This document shows positions 26,996 through 36,390 of a stretch of 51,636 bases of DNA, piece after piece; position 1 is the first letter of the stretch, and each line of letters starts with the position of its first letter. The position numbers and the translations under genes were made by a program. The notes beneath the pieces were generated by a model, which was not told the origin of the DNA, did not search any database, and saw nothing but the letters and a program-made list of their open reading frames with translations. This stretch comes from CAYWCV01 sp964629885 (GTDB taxonomy: Bacteria; Bacteroidota; Rhodothermia; Balneolales; CAYWCV01): assembly GCA_964629885.1 (NCBI GenBank), contig CAZVRJ010000014.1, forward strand, positions 1 to 51,636. The letters run 5' to 3'.

Positions 26996-28543
26996 ATGCC
27001 GTCACCTAAAGTAGACCGACTGATCGAGCTCCGCAAAGAAGCCCTATTGGGTGGCGGTGAAACACGCATCAAGAAGCAGCACGATACTGGCAAGCTAACA
27101 GCCCGAGAGCGCATCGATATTCTGCTCGATAAGGGCAGTTTCGAGGAGATAGGCGCCTTTGTTCGTCACAGGGCTAAAGATTTCGGGTTGGAGAAGGAAT
27201 CGTATTTGGGTGATGGTGTTACTACAGGGTTTGGAACAATCGATGGTCGACCTGTGTACGTGTTTAGTCAAGATTTTACGGTGTTTGGAGGCTCACTGTC
27301 AGAGACTCATGCCGAGAAGATCGTCAAGATCATGGATCTGGCCATGAAAAATGGAGTTCCGATAATTGGACTCAACGACTCGGGTGGAGCCCGCATCCAA
27401 GAAGGGGTTGCCTCACTGGGAGGTTACGCCGAAGTGTTCTGGCGTAACAGTATGGCATCGGGGGTGATCCCGCAGATTTCAGCCATCATGGGTCCATGTG
27501 CCGGTGGAGCCGTGTATAGCCCGGCTATCACCGACTTCACATTCATGGTGAAGGGCACCAGCTTCATGTTTGTTACGGGTCCGAACGTGGTCAAAACCGT
27601 GACCCACGAAGAGGTGACCTCCGAGGAGCTCGGTGGTGCCATGACCCACAGCACGAAATCGGGTGTGGCTCACAGGGCATGCGATCATGATGTAGATTGC
27701 CTCATGCAGATCCGCAAGCTTATGGGTTATCTGCCACAGAATTGTGAGGAAAAGACCCCACTTCATGCCGGATTAGATCCTGAGAGGTCGTTATCTGATG
27801 CGCTCGACAGCATCGTTCCCGACAACCCAAACAAGCCATACGACATCAAGGATGTGATCAAGGGTGTGATGGATGCCGGTTCCTTCTTCGAAATTCACCC
27901 AGATTATGCCGACAATATCGTTGTTGGATTTGCCCGTCTGAACGGCCGTAGTGTGGGCATTGTGGCCAACCAGCCCCTCTCGCTAGCAGGATGTCTTGAT
28001 ATTGACGCATCGATCAAAGCGGCGCGTTTCGTTCGGTTCTGCGATGCCTTCAACATCCCCCTAGTTGTGTTCGAAGATGTGCCGGGCTTCCTGCCAGGAA
28101 CCGACCAAGAATGGGGTGGCATCATCAAGCATGGAGCTAAGCTGCTCTATGCCTTCTGCGAGGCCACGGTTCCCAAAGTGACCGTCATTACCCGCAAGGC
28201 GTACGGCGGTGCTTACGACGTTATGAACTCGAAGCACATCCGTGCCGACTACAATGTAGCTTGGCCTACAGCTGAAATCGCCGTGATGGGTGTGAAGGGT
28301 GCGGTAGAGATCATCTTCAAAAGAGAGATTGCAAAGGCCGACGACAGGGCAGCTCGTCAGGCAGAGCTCGAGGCCGATTATGAGCAAAAGTTTGCCAACC
28401 CGTATGGTGCAGCAGCGCGTGGCTACATCGACGAGGTGATTTTACCGAACGAGACCCGCAACAAGCTGATACGGGCCTTCGATATCATCCAGACAAAAGT
28501 GGATATGGTGCCGCGCAAGAAGCACGACAACCTCCCGCTCTGA
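26996..28543 (+). CDS. Acyl-CoA carboxylase carboxyltransferase (beta) subunit
   Basis: This subunit moves the carboxyl group from biotin to an acyl-CoA, typically propionyl-CoA (PccB) or a related substrate, and also occurs in methylmalonyl-CoA decarboxylase. The 515-residue product has two crotonase-like domains. Domain one carries GGARIQEGVASLGGYAEVF and IMGPCAGGAVYSPAITDF; domain two carries GFLPGTDQEWGGIIKHGAKLLYAF (in two parts GFLPGTDQE and GIIKHGAKLL) and RKAYGGAYDVM. The length is typical of PccB. No biotin carboxylase or biotin carrier gene is seen nearby, so the partner subunits must be elsewhere. Only 3 nt separate it from rarA. Confidence 0.93.
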   Translation: MPSPKVDRLIELRKEALLGGGETRIKKQHDTGKLTARERIDILLDKGSFEEIGAFVRHRAKDFGLEKESYLGDGVTTGFGTIDGRPVYVFSQDFTVFGGSLSETHAEKIVKIMDLAMKNGVPIIGLNDSGGARIQEGVASLGGYAEVFWRNSMASGVIPQISAIMGPCAGGAVYSPAITDFTFMVKGTSFMFVTGPNVVKTVTHEEVTSEELGGAMTHSTKSGVAHRACDHDVDCLMQIRKLMGYLPQNCEEKTPLHAGLDPERSLSDALDSIVPDNPNKPYDIKDVIKGVMDAGSFFEIHPDYADNIVVGFARLNGRSVGIVANQPLSLAGCLDIDASIKAARFVRFCDAFNIPLVVFEDVPGFLPGTDQEWGGIIKHGAKLLYAFCEATVPKVTVITRKAYGGAYDVMNSKHIRADYNVAWPTAEIAVMGVKGAVEIIFKREIAKADDRAARQAELEADYEQKFANPYGAAARGYIDEVILPNETRNKLIRAFDIIQTKVDMVPRKKHDNLPL

Positions 28544-28546
28544 CCT

Positions 28547-29908
28547 ATGGACCTATTTGGCGACACTGGCTCCGACCGGCCCGATCCGGTCTCCAGGTTC
28601 GCGCCGTTGGCGACACGCATGCGTCCAGCATCGCTTGAAGAGTATGCTGGACAGAAGCATGTGATCGGTGAGGGAATGTTGCTTCGTCGGATGATTGAGG
28701 AGCAGGTGATTGGCTCCGTGATATTCTATGGTCCACCGAGTTCGGGTAAAACCACGCTGGCACATGTCATTTCGAACGAGATCAATGCCAAGTTCCTAAA
28801 CTTGAATGCCGTGCTCGATGGCGTGAAGGATCTCAAGCTCGTTGTGGAGCAAGCCAGAGCCGAGGCGCATACTTCAGGCAGAAGAACGCTGCTCTTTGTG
28901 GACGAAATCCACCGCTGGAACAAAGCCCAGCAAGATGCACTATTGCCACACTTGGAGTCTGGACTCTTGACGCTAATTGGCGCCACTACCGAGAACCCCT
29001 TTTATGCGTTGGTGGGTCCGCTGCTTTCGCGTTGCCAGCTTTTTGAGTTGCAACCCTATACGGTTGGCGATATCACAGATTTGATCAAGCGGTCTATCGA
29101 TGATGCTGATAAGGGATTAGCCCGATTCAAGCCTGAGGTCGAAGTAGAAGCAATTCGTTATTTGGCCGAAATTGCCGGTGGTGACATCCGAAATGCCCTG
29201 AACGCGCTCGAAACGGCCGTGATGACCACTACACCGAACGATTCGGGCATTCGGCATGTAACTCTCGAACAGGTGAAGCAGGCCGTACCGAAACGAGTAC
29301 TCAAATTCGATCGAACGGGCGATGAGCATTATCACTATGCATCCGCCTTCATCAAATCGATGCGCGGGTCAGATCCCGATGCCACGCTTTACTGGATGGC
29401 GGCTTTGGTGGAAAGTGGCGAAGACCCCAATTTTATATTTAGACGCATGCTCATCTTCTGTTCAGAGGATGTCGGACTGGCCGACCCGGGGGGCTCTTTG
29501 CTCATACAGTCGTTGAGCGAGTCATTCCGGAAGGTTGGAATGCCGGAAGGCTGGTATTTTTTATCGCACGGGGCTCTCTACTGCGCTTTGGCTCCCAAGA
29601 GCAACTCGGTTGGAGCTGTGTTTGAGGTGATCGAACACATCCGCAAGCATGGGGTTGGTTCTGTTCCCCCGCACCTGAAAGATATGACCGCCAACAAATT
29701 GGAGGCTCAATATCGAAAATCAGACAATCCATCGAAGGATTACAAATATCCGCACGAATTTCCGGGTAATTGGGTCGACCAACTGTACCTACCGGAGCCC
29801 CTACGAGGCACAAACTGGTACAGACCTGTCGATCAAGGACGGGAAAAATCGATGAACGATCGACTCAAGGCTATAAAAGGTGGTCAAAAAGGCACTAAAG
29901 ACGAGTAA
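28547..29908 (+). CDS. rarA: Replication-associated recombination protein A
   Basis: RarA (MgsA) is an AAA+ ATPase, related to clamp loaders, that acts at stalled replication forks. The 453-residue product has Walker A GPPSSGKT (62-69), Walker B LLFVDEIHRWNK, the sensor segment IGATTENPFYALVGPLLSRCQ, and a C-terminal helical tetramerisation region (EDVGLADP, APKSNSV, YKYPHEFPGNWV). All are typical of the family, and the length is normal. It follows the carboxylase gene by 3 nt, so both are probably on one transcript, though no functional link is obvious. Confidence 0.96.
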   Translation: MDLFGDTGSDRPDPVSRFAPLATRMRPASLEEYAGQKHVIGEGMLLRRMIEEQVIGSVIFYGPPSSGKTTLAHVISNEINAKFLNLNAVLDGVKDLKLVVEQARAEAHTSGRRTLLFVDEIHRWNKAQQDALLPHLESGLLTLIGATTENPFYALVGPLLSRCQLFELQPYTVGDITDLIKRSIDDADKGLARFKPEVEVEAIRYLAEIAGGDIRNALNALETAVMTTTPNDSGIRHVTLEQVKQAVPKRVLKFDRTGDEHYHYASAFIKSMRGSDPDATLYWMAALVESGEDPNFIFRRMLIFCSEDVGLADPGGSLLIQSLSESFRKVGMPEGWYFLSHGALYCALAPKSNSVGAVFEVIEHIRKHGVGSVPPHLKDMTANKLEAQYRKSDNPSKDYKYPHEFPGNWVDQLYLPEPLRGTNWYRPVDQGREKSMNDRLKAIKGGQKGTKDE

Positions 29909-29973
29909 ATCGGTGCGATAATCGTACGAGAGTCATAACTTAACCGTTTGAATTTCGTGTAACATGGGGGTAT

Positions 29974-32718
29974 TTGCAGGATACCGTTGCACACTTATTA
30001 ACTCGGGGTCAGTCACAGTCGAACGTGCAGAGAAATCGATTCAAATTACCGGATTTGTTACTCGTCGCCGTAGCCGTTATGGCTTTGGTGAGCTACTTTT
30101 GGCTTGTACCCACGGTACATCCCGATCGCTACATCAATCGCCGTATTGTTGAGACGAGGGCAGCTCAAATAGCAAGCGACTACATCGGGCGAAGTGGCTA
30201 TACCACGGAGGGGCTTATACCTGTTGTTGAAGTCCACCGAGAGCCCAATGTGGTCAACGATCTTCAAGATGTGTACGGTCGAAATGCGTTTTCCGAGCGC
30301 ATGTTGCCTGCGAAGTACAAGGCTTTGAAACCCTACTATTACCGCGTGAACTGGGTGCTGCCCACAACTGAGGAAGCTGTGGGCTTTGAAGACGGCAGTA
30401 TGAATATATCGTTGAGTGGGCAAGGGACTGTAATTGATGGTAGCAACCAAGTCAAATTTGCCGTTGTGATGACCACCGATGGGTCTGTGCTATCGCTTCA
30501 GATCAACGATTTATTGCCTATCCCCGTAAAGCCGGCGCTTCGTTATTTGCGGTCTGACGGATCTACCCCGGGATGGACCCATCAGATTCCGGCCGGAGTG
30601 CCCGACTCAATGTTGATTCGCAATATGGGGTTCAACTTAGCGACATTCAGAAATGTGGATCCAGAAGATTCCCGCGTCCCCAATACGCCAGGGCCTGAGT
30701 GGGTTGTTGCTCAAGGACTCAACTATGACCTTAACCGGGCTGAAGTACTCCGTCTCGCCGACTACCATTTGCGTCGAACTATTTGGACTGACAAGTCACT
30801 AAAAGTAGATACGGTTATGTCGGTCACGAACTCGCTGGCAAGGGTGCGGTATTCCATGCAAGATACGCTGCATCACTGGTCGGTTAATATAGATGTGACC
30901 GTGCATCCATTTGGGGCCCTGCAAGAGTTGGGCGTCTCCATGAAGCATTCTGAATCGGAGCAACATCTGGCTGAGAACGAAGTGATGGAACTTGTTACCG
31001 TTGTGTCGTTTGCCATATTGTTGTTGAGCCTCCTAATTGTGATGATCAGGCGTCTTGATGCTCGGCTCATTGACCTTAAGTTTGCGCTTACCGATGCCAT
31101 TTTGGCGGGGCTTTTTGCCGATGCCATGATATTGTTACGCTTTCTTTATAGCAGTCAGTACATCCCAGGCGGATTCTCAGGCAATTTGTTGTCGATAATC
31201 CCCACACTCATTGCCGTAGGTGCCGGAGCTGCGCTCCTTACGTTCGTGATATCAGGCTCGGGGGAGTCGTTGGCGCGTACATCAGGATTCGATCAGTTAA
31301 AGACACTTGATCTGCTGAAACGTGGCTTTTTCTTTAACAGAGCTGTTGGTATGGCGCTTATTCGCGGTGTGGCGGCCGGTGTGATTATGGCTGGTTTCGC
31401 TGTTTTACCGATGACCTTGTTTCCAAATCTGCACCTGCACTTCACGACGAGCGACCCTGTATTTAATGTGCATGCCTCTACATGGCCCGCATTGGAGATC
31501 ATTGCAAAATCCGGATTCTTCAGCCTCGTTTACGGGTACTTGGTGTTGTTGGGCTTGGGCGGATTTGCATGGATTGTTAAGCCTAAATGGCCGTTTGTTT
31601 ATGTCGTTGTAGCGATTGGCGGCGTGCTTTTGGGTATACTTCCTATGGATATCGATCCACTGTGGGGTGACATATTCATCGGCTTGGCCACCATGGCGAT
31701 CTTGCTCACCCTCTATAGATTGTATGGGTTTGCAACAGTTCTGATAGGGTTGTTCGTCTACTACATTATGTGGGATGGCATGTCAGGTTGGATGCTGCAC
31801 AATTCGCCCGACATGGGCATGTCGATGATTCTCGGTGCAGTGGTATTGGCCATGTTTGCATTTGGAATCACAGCTGTTGCCACAGGACAAGAGCTGGAAG
31901 AAATACCCGAGTACATTCCATCGTATGTAGCTGAGCTTTCGAGTCGTGAGCGTATGGAACGCGAGCTCGAAATTGCCCGCAATGTTCAGCTGAATTTTCT
32001 GCCGACCTCGACGCCCGAGATACTTCAATACGACATTGCTGCCCATTGTCGACCTGCATTTGACACGGGTGGCGATTTCTACGATTACATACCGCTCGAC
32101 GATGGAAAGATGGCGGTCATTGTCGGTGATGTTAGTGGCAAGGGCATTCAAGCTGCCTTTTATATGACGCTTATCAAGGGGTTTGTGCAGAGTCTAAGCG
32201 AACGCATCGAGGATCCAGCTAGTATTCTGTGCGAAATCAACCGATTGTTTGTGAGAAATGCAGAAAGAGGCATATTCGTGACCATGTTGTATGGAATCCT
32301 AGATCCTTCGACAGGCGAGTTCACCTTTGCCCGTGCGGGCCACAATCCACTTATCTTCAAGCCCTCGAAAGATGCCAATCCGAGGCATATTCCATCGCCC
32401 GGTTTGGCCGTCGGCCTTGTAGGTGACGATCGGTTTCATGCGCATATACGCACGACCAAAATCATCATCCCAGAAGATGGCTTTATCTGCCTTTATACCG
32501 ATGGCATTACCGAAGCCATGAACCTCAAGCGTGAATTGTATGGCGACCACAGGCTTCTTGGTCAGCTCAGGGAGATACAGAACGACTCATCCACATCGAT
32601 TTTGGCAGCCATTGACTCGGATGTATCCAAATTTGTGGGTCGCGCTCCGCAACACGACGATATGACATTGATGGTAATCCGTCGCGCAGGTGTGTTTCCA
32701 ATCACGTATGTTGGATGA
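29974..32718 (+). CDS. Membrane-bound SpoIIE/RsbU-type serine phosphatase
   Basis: The 914-residue product has an N-terminal helix (about 27-46), an extracytoplasmic domain of about 290 residues, and a membrane block of several helices (about 340-640). A linker (about 650-680) leads to a PP2C-type SpoIIE domain (about 685-905). Conserved phosphatase segments are PAFDTGGDFYDYIPLDDGK, VGDVSGKG, FARAGHNPLI, LYTDGITEAMN and APQHDDMTLMVIR. Such enzymes usually dephosphorylate anti-anti-sigma-type proteins in partner-switching systems, but no STAS or anti-sigma kinase gene is adjacent. The start appears to be TTG (29974), just after a GGGGG tract; no in-frame ATG exists before residue 36. Its stop overlaps the next gene by 4 nt (ATGA). 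Confidence 0.88.
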   Translation: MQDTVAHLLTRGQSQSNVQRNRFKLPDLLLVAVAVMALVSYFWLVPTVHPDRYINRRIVETRAAQIASDYIGRSGYTTEGLIPVVEVHREPNVVNDLQDVYGRNAFSERMLPAKYKALKPYYYRVNWVLPTTEEAVGFEDGSMNISLSGQGTVIDGSNQVKFAVVMTTDGSVLSLQINDLLPIPVKPALRYLRSDGSTPGWTHQIPAGVPDSMLIRNMGFNLATFRNVDPEDSRVPNTPGPEWVVAQGLNYDLNRAEVLRLADYHLRRTIWTDKSLKVDTVMSVTNSLARVRYSMQDTLHHWSVNIDVTVHPFGALQELGVSMKHSESEQHLAENEVMELVTVVSFAILLLSLLIVMIRRLDARLIDLKFALTDAILAGLFADAMILLRFLYSSQYIPGGFSGNLLSIIPTLIAVGAGAALLTFVISGSGESLARTSGFDQLKTLDLLKRGFFFNRAVGMALIRGVAAGVIMAGFAVLPMTLFPNLHLHFTTSDPVFNVHASTWPALEIIAKSGFFSLVYGYLVLLGLGGFAWIVKPKWPFVYVVVAIGGVLLGILPMDIDPLWGDIFIGLATMAILLTLYRLYGFATVLIGLFVYYIMWDGMSGWMLHNSPDMGMSMILGAVVLAMFAFGITAVATGQELEEIPEYIPSYVAELSSRERMERELEIARNVQLNFLPTSTPEILQYDIAAHCRPAFDTGGDFYDYIPLDDGKMAVIVGDVSGKGIQAAFYMTLIKGFVQSLSERIEDPASILCEINRLFVRNAERGIFVTMLYGILDPSTGEFTFARAGHNPLIFKPSKDANPRHIPSPGLAVGLVGDDRFHAHIRTTKIIIPEDGFICLYTDGITEAMNLKRELYGDHRLLGQLREIQNDSSTSILAAIDSDVSKFVGRAPQHDDMTLMVIRRAGVFPITYVG

Positions 32719-33533
32719 TGGAATTTTTGATCTTGCTTGTGCTTGGTTTTCTCGCCGGGATCCTCTCGGGTCTGCTGGGAATCGGTGGAGGCATCATCTT
32801 TACGCCGGTCATGTTCTACCTCTTCCAGTTCTATGGGGTGGACGAACCGGTGAAGTGGACGATCGGAACATCGCTCTTCTGTAGTTTTACCTCGGCATTG
32901 AGCAGTGTGGTTCCCCAGTTGTACAAGTTCAGGCTGTTCATGCGCGAGGCGTTATGGCTGTCTCTTTTTGGGGTGCTAGGCACCTGGGTGGCACAGCAGA
33001 TCGTCAATTCGGGTTATTACGACCGTGGACCCTTCGCCGTGCTTTTCAGTTTGGTGCTGTTTTACACAGCGTGGCGTTTCTTTGCCGACAACAAGAGCAG
33101 TATCGAGCAAAAGCGCCTCCATAAGCCTAAGTATTTGGGAGTTGGCGATCATGCGTTGGTCGGTGGTTCGGCTGGTTTAGTGTCGAGCCTCGTTGGCATT
33201 GGCGGTGGCATCGTGGTGGTGCCCTTCATGACCTTAATGTACCATCAGCACATGCGCAAAGTCACCGCCATGTCGTCGGTCGTGGTAGTACTGCTCGCTT
33301 TGGCCGGTTGGTTCCAGCTGGCGTTATTAGATGCCGGAAATGGGATTTCTGAATACTCGATTGGCTATGTCGACATCGGTGCCGCGCTGCCCTTGGTTAT
33401 CGGAAGTTTTGCCGGCGCCCTGTTTGGGTTGCGCATCGCGGTACACGTTAACAGGAAGCGGCTGCAGCAGATATTCGGTGTGCTCGCGATTCTGCTCGGG
33501 CTTAAGCTCTGGTGGGATTTTTTGATTCCATAA
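32715..33533 (+). CDS. TauE/SafE family membrane exporter
   Basis: This is a predicted anion transporter of the TauE/SafE (DUF81) family, whose members move sulfite, organosulfonates or related anions. The 272-residue product has about eight membrane helices in two homologous halves, each starting with the family signature: GILSGLLGIGGGIIFTPVM (about 14-32) and GLVSSLVGIGGGIVVVPFM (about 154-172). The start overlaps the phosphatase gene in ATGA; the second Met, one codon later, is equally possible. The substrate cannot be deduced. The terminator of the opposing dcw cluster begins right at its stop codon. Confidence 0.9.
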   Translation: MMEFLILLVLGFLAGILSGLLGIGGGIIFTPVMFYLFQFYGVDEPVKWTIGTSLFCSFTSALSSVVPQLYKFRLFMREALWLSLFGVLGTWVAQQIVNSGYYDRGPFAVLFSLVLFYTAWRFFADNKSSIEQKRLHKPKYLGVGDHALVGGSAGLVSSLVGIGGGIVVVPFMTLMYHQHMRKVTAMSSVVVVLLALAGWFQLALLDAGNGISEYSIGYVDIGAALPLVIGSFAGALFGLRIAVHVNRKRLQQIFGVLAILLGLKLWWDFLIP

Positions 33534-33565
33534 AAAACCCGGCTCCATCCGAAGATGAAGCCGGG
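33534..33565 (-). terminator. Intrinsic terminator of the dcw cluster (after ftsZ)
   Basis: Read on the minus strand, CCCGGCTTCATC pairs with GATGGAGCCGGG around a TTCG loop (one G-T wobble), followed by TTTTTTA. The UUCG-type tetraloop and 12-bp stem make it strong. It lies about 35 nt past the ftsZ stop and abuts the end of the convergent TauE gene. Confidence 0.92.
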
Positions 33566-33599
33566 CCCATAAGCAATACTACTAGAAACGTAACTCGAA

Positions 33600-35045
33600 T
33601 TAGTCCATCACCTTACGAAGGAAGGCAGGTTGGTCTGAGTTCGATTTGTCGATGCGCTCCTCGCGGTTGTTGAGGAGGATGTTGCGGGTTGGACGCGCGT
33701 TGTCGGTGCCAGTCATCGACTGAGCTTGCGACTCCGTTTTCGGCTCTTCCTCTTTGCGCATCACCAAGGTTTCGCGGCGATGGATGGCTGGCGAATCTAA
33801 GTTGCGAAGGTTGGTCTCACCTTTGTAACGCAAGGTGGATGCAAACGGATTGTTGCTGCCACCTTCACGCTGTGGACGATCGCCGGCGCGAGGAATCTGT
33901 GGAGTGCTCACAGCCTGAGGAGCCGTTGCTGCTGTCTCTGTTGCCGAAGCTTCACGCGTTTCGTAGGTGGCTGCTGTGCGTTGCTGCACGGGTGCATCAG
34001 GTATGGAGAAACCAGGGACTCGTGGACCCACTGCTGCCGCATGCAGCTTGCCTTGGCGCTTGTCCAGCGAAACATCAAAACCAGTCGCAATGACTGTGAT
34101 GCGCATTTCGTCGCCATAGGTCTCGTCGAGGACGGTACCTAAGATGATCTCTGCCTCGTCGCCGGCTTCCTGCTGGATGATCTTTGTGGCAGTGGTCGTC
34201 TCGCGCATCTTGAGATTGGAACCTGCCGATATATTAACCAGCACGTTGCGTGCACCACGGATGCTCACATCGTCGAGCAAGGGCGAATTGAGGGCTTCAC
34301 GAGCTGCAATCTCGGCGCGATCTGGGCCCTTGGCCACGGCCGAGCCCATGATGGCGGCGCCACCGTCTTGCATGGTAGTACGTACGTCAGCAAAGTCGAG
34401 GTTAATCAATCCCGGATTCAAAATCAGATCGGAAATACCGCGGGTCGCATTATACAATACTTCATTAGCCTTGTCGAACGCATCCATGAGGGTTGTGTCC
34501 TCATCTGAAATAGCGAGAAGCTTCTCGTTCGGGATAACGATTACCGTATCGCAGGCTTTTTCCATTTCTTTGATGCCTTCGAGCGCATACTTCATGCGGA
34601 TGCGTCCTTCGCAGGCAAAAGGTGTCGTTACCACCGCTACAGTCAAGATGCCTTTACGCTTGGCAATGCTTGCAACGATGGGTGCACCACCGGTGCCTGT
34701 TCCACCGCCCATGCCAGCGGTGACGAACACCATATCGGCGCCTTCAATTTTCTCTTCAATTTCGTGGCGGTTTTCCTCGACGGCTTCGCGGCCGATCTCA
34801 GGACGTGCGCCTGCACCCAAGCCGTTCGTGAGTGCCGAACCAACCTGGATGAGTGTATCGGCTTTGTTCATCTTCAACGCCTGGGCGTCGGTGTTCAAAG
34901 CGAGGTACTCGACGTTGGTCAGACCTTTGGAAATCATGTTGTTGATGGCGTTGCCACCGCCTCCTCCAACACCGATCACCCGGATTTTTGCTATCTCCTG
35001 GCTTTGTGCATCGAAGGCAAAGCTGGATTTGTGTGAGTTGTGCAT
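33600..35045 (-). CDS. ftsZ: Cell division protein FtsZ
   Basis: FtsZ is the tubulin-like GTPase that forms the division ring. The 481-residue product has IRVIGVGGGGGNAINNM at the start of the GTPase domain, the tubulin signature GGGTGTG (113-119), and the T7 synergy region with NLDFADVRTTM. A long variable linker (about 330-465) follows, then a C-terminal peptide QPAFLRKVMD that matches the FtsA-binding tail. The linker is longer than in E. coli, which is common in Bacteroidota-type bacteria. GGAGC precedes the ATG at good spacing. It is the last gene of the cluster, 42 nt after ftsA. Confidence 0.98.
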   Translation of the reverse strand: MHNSHKSSFAFDAQSQEIAKIRVIGVGGGGGNAINNMISKGLTNVEYLALNTDAQALKMNKADTLIQVGSALTNGLGAGARPEIGREAVEENRHEIEEKIEGADMVFVTAGMGGGTGTGGAPIVASIAKRKGILTVAVVTTPFACEGRIRMKYALEGIKEMEKACDTVIVIPNEKLLAISDEDTTLMDAFDKANEVLYNATRGISDLILNPGLINLDFADVRTTMQDGGAAIMGSAVAKGPDRAEIAAREALNSPLLDDVSIRGARNVLVNISAGSNLKMRETTTATKIIQQEAGDEAEIILGTVLDETYGDEMRITVIATGFDVSLDKRQGKLHAAAVGPRVPGFSIPDAPVQQRTAATYETREASATETAATAPQAVSTPQIPRAGDRPQREGGSNNPFASTLRYKGETNLRNLDSPAIHRRETLVMRKEEEPKTESQAQSMTGTDNARPTRNILLNNREERIDKSNSDQPAFLRKVMD

Positions 35046-35087
35046 AGTATGCTCCTGTTGATTGCTTATGGTTTGTCTTGCTTCTTC

Positions 35088-36338
35088 CTAAAATTCCTTG
35101 AACCAGCCCTTCATGCGATCTCCGATGCGACCCATCATTTGACCCATTCCGGCTGCTTTCTGATCCTTCACATCGACGGTCTCAAGTTGTGGACGCTGTG
35201 TAAGCGCGTGCATGACTAGACCGACGGATGTGGCATAAATTGGGCTTTTGACCTCGTTGACGAGACCACCTTTGATGCGATACGGATAGCCGATTTTCGC
35301 ATCCATGCCAAAAACTTCTTGAGCAAGTTCGGAGAGCCCGTGTACCAAGGCTCCACCGCCGCTGAAAACAACGCCAGCGCTCAGTTTGTCGGCATACTTG
35401 CTGCGTTTAATTTCATAGGCAACGATTTCTAGGATCTCTTCCATCCGAGCCTGAATAATCTGTGCCAAAATGCTCTTTTTAATTTCCTTCGGTTGGCGCC
35501 CAGCAATGCCCGGCACAACGATGATTTCCTCTTTCTCAACCATTGCCATGTACGCGAGGCCATGCTCGTGCTTGAGCTTGATGGCCTGCTCTTCGAGCAC
35601 ACCCAGACCGATGCGAATATCGTCGGTCACCTTTTGGCCGGCAATGGCGATTACGGCTGTATGGCGAATCGTGTTGTCGTGGAAGATGGCTATGTCGGTT
35701 GTGCCACCGCCAATATCAACCAGAATCACACCCGCCTCTTTCTCTTCGTCGTCGAGTACGGCATACGACGATGCCAATGGCTCAAGGATGATATCGGCCA
35801 CCTGATAACCGGCCTTCTCGACGCAGCGATACAGGTTCTTGGCTGCCGACACGAGTCCTGTTACAATGTGGACTTCCGCCTCCATGCGCATGCCGCTCAT
35901 TCCGATCGGATCGTTGATGCCATCTTGGCCGTCGACGATAAACTCCTGCGGTATCACATGCAGGATCTGTTGATCGGTCGGCAGCATGATGCGCTGGCAA
36001 TCTTCAATGAGGCGCTCTACATCTTGCGGTGTTATTTCGTTGTCGCGGTTGGTGATGGTGATCACACCCTTGCTACGTAAGCTTCGGATGTGGTCGCCGG
36101 CAATACCCACGTTCACGGAGCGCACGTCGACGCCCGATGCGTGCTCGGCTTGCTCAATGGCGCTTCTGATTGCGTTTACGGTTTTGTCGATGTTAACAAC
36201 GACCCCGCGATTTAACCCGTCGCTTGGGGCCTTGCCCAAACCTAGGATGTTCACCTGGTTGTCGTCGTTCATCGATGCCACTACGGCGCAAACCTTCGTG
36301 GTACCGATGTCTAAGCCTACTACTATGCGTTCTTCCAT
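35088..36338 (-). CDS. ftsA: Cell division protein FtsA
   Basis: FtsA is the actin-like protein that tethers FtsZ to the membrane and recruits later division proteins. The 416-residue product has the actin-fold phosphate motifs VVGLDIGTTKVCAVV (4-18) and GVILVDIGGGTTDIAIF, a SHS2/1C region with VNVGIAGDHIRS, FSGGGALVHG, and an amphipathic C-terminal end (IGDRMKGWFKEF) that fits the membrane-targeting helix. The length is normal. It lies 52 nt after ftsQ and 42 nt before ftsZ, the largest gaps inside the cluster. No clear ribosome site precedes the ATG. Confidence 0.97.
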   Translation of the reverse strand: MEERIVVGLDIGTTKVCAVVASMNDDNQVNILGLGKAPSDGLNRGVVVNIDKTVNAIRSAIEQAEHASGVDVRSVNVGIAGDHIRSLRSKGVITITNRDNEITPQDVERLIEDCQRIMLPTDQQILHVIPQEFIVDGQDGINDPIGMSGMRMEAEVHIVTGLVSAAKNLYRCVEKAGYQVADIILEPLASSYAVLDDEEKEAGVILVDIGGGTTDIAIFHDNTIRHTAVIAIAGQKVTDDIRIGLGVLEEQAIKLKHEHGLAYMAMVEKEEIIVVPGIAGRQPKEIKKSILAQIIQARMEEILEIVAYEIKRSKYADKLSAGVVFSGGGALVHGLSELAQEVFGMDAKIGYPYRIKGGLVNEVKSPIYATSVGLVMHALTQRPQLETVDVKDQKAAGMGQMMGRIGDRMKGWFKEF

Positions 36339-36390
36339 ATCAGCGATCCAGATTGCAGGGTTGATGTTTGATTTAATTTCAAAAAACGGT

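Noticed and set aside
29964..30152. 62-codon frame starting with ATG at 29964
   Set aside because: It is in another frame inside the phosphatase gene, has no recognisable features, and ends within the first membrane helix region of the real gene.
34144..35061. 305-codon plus-strand frame opposite ftsZ
   Set aside because: It is an antisense shadow of ftsZ with biased composition; ftsZ is certain on the other strand.
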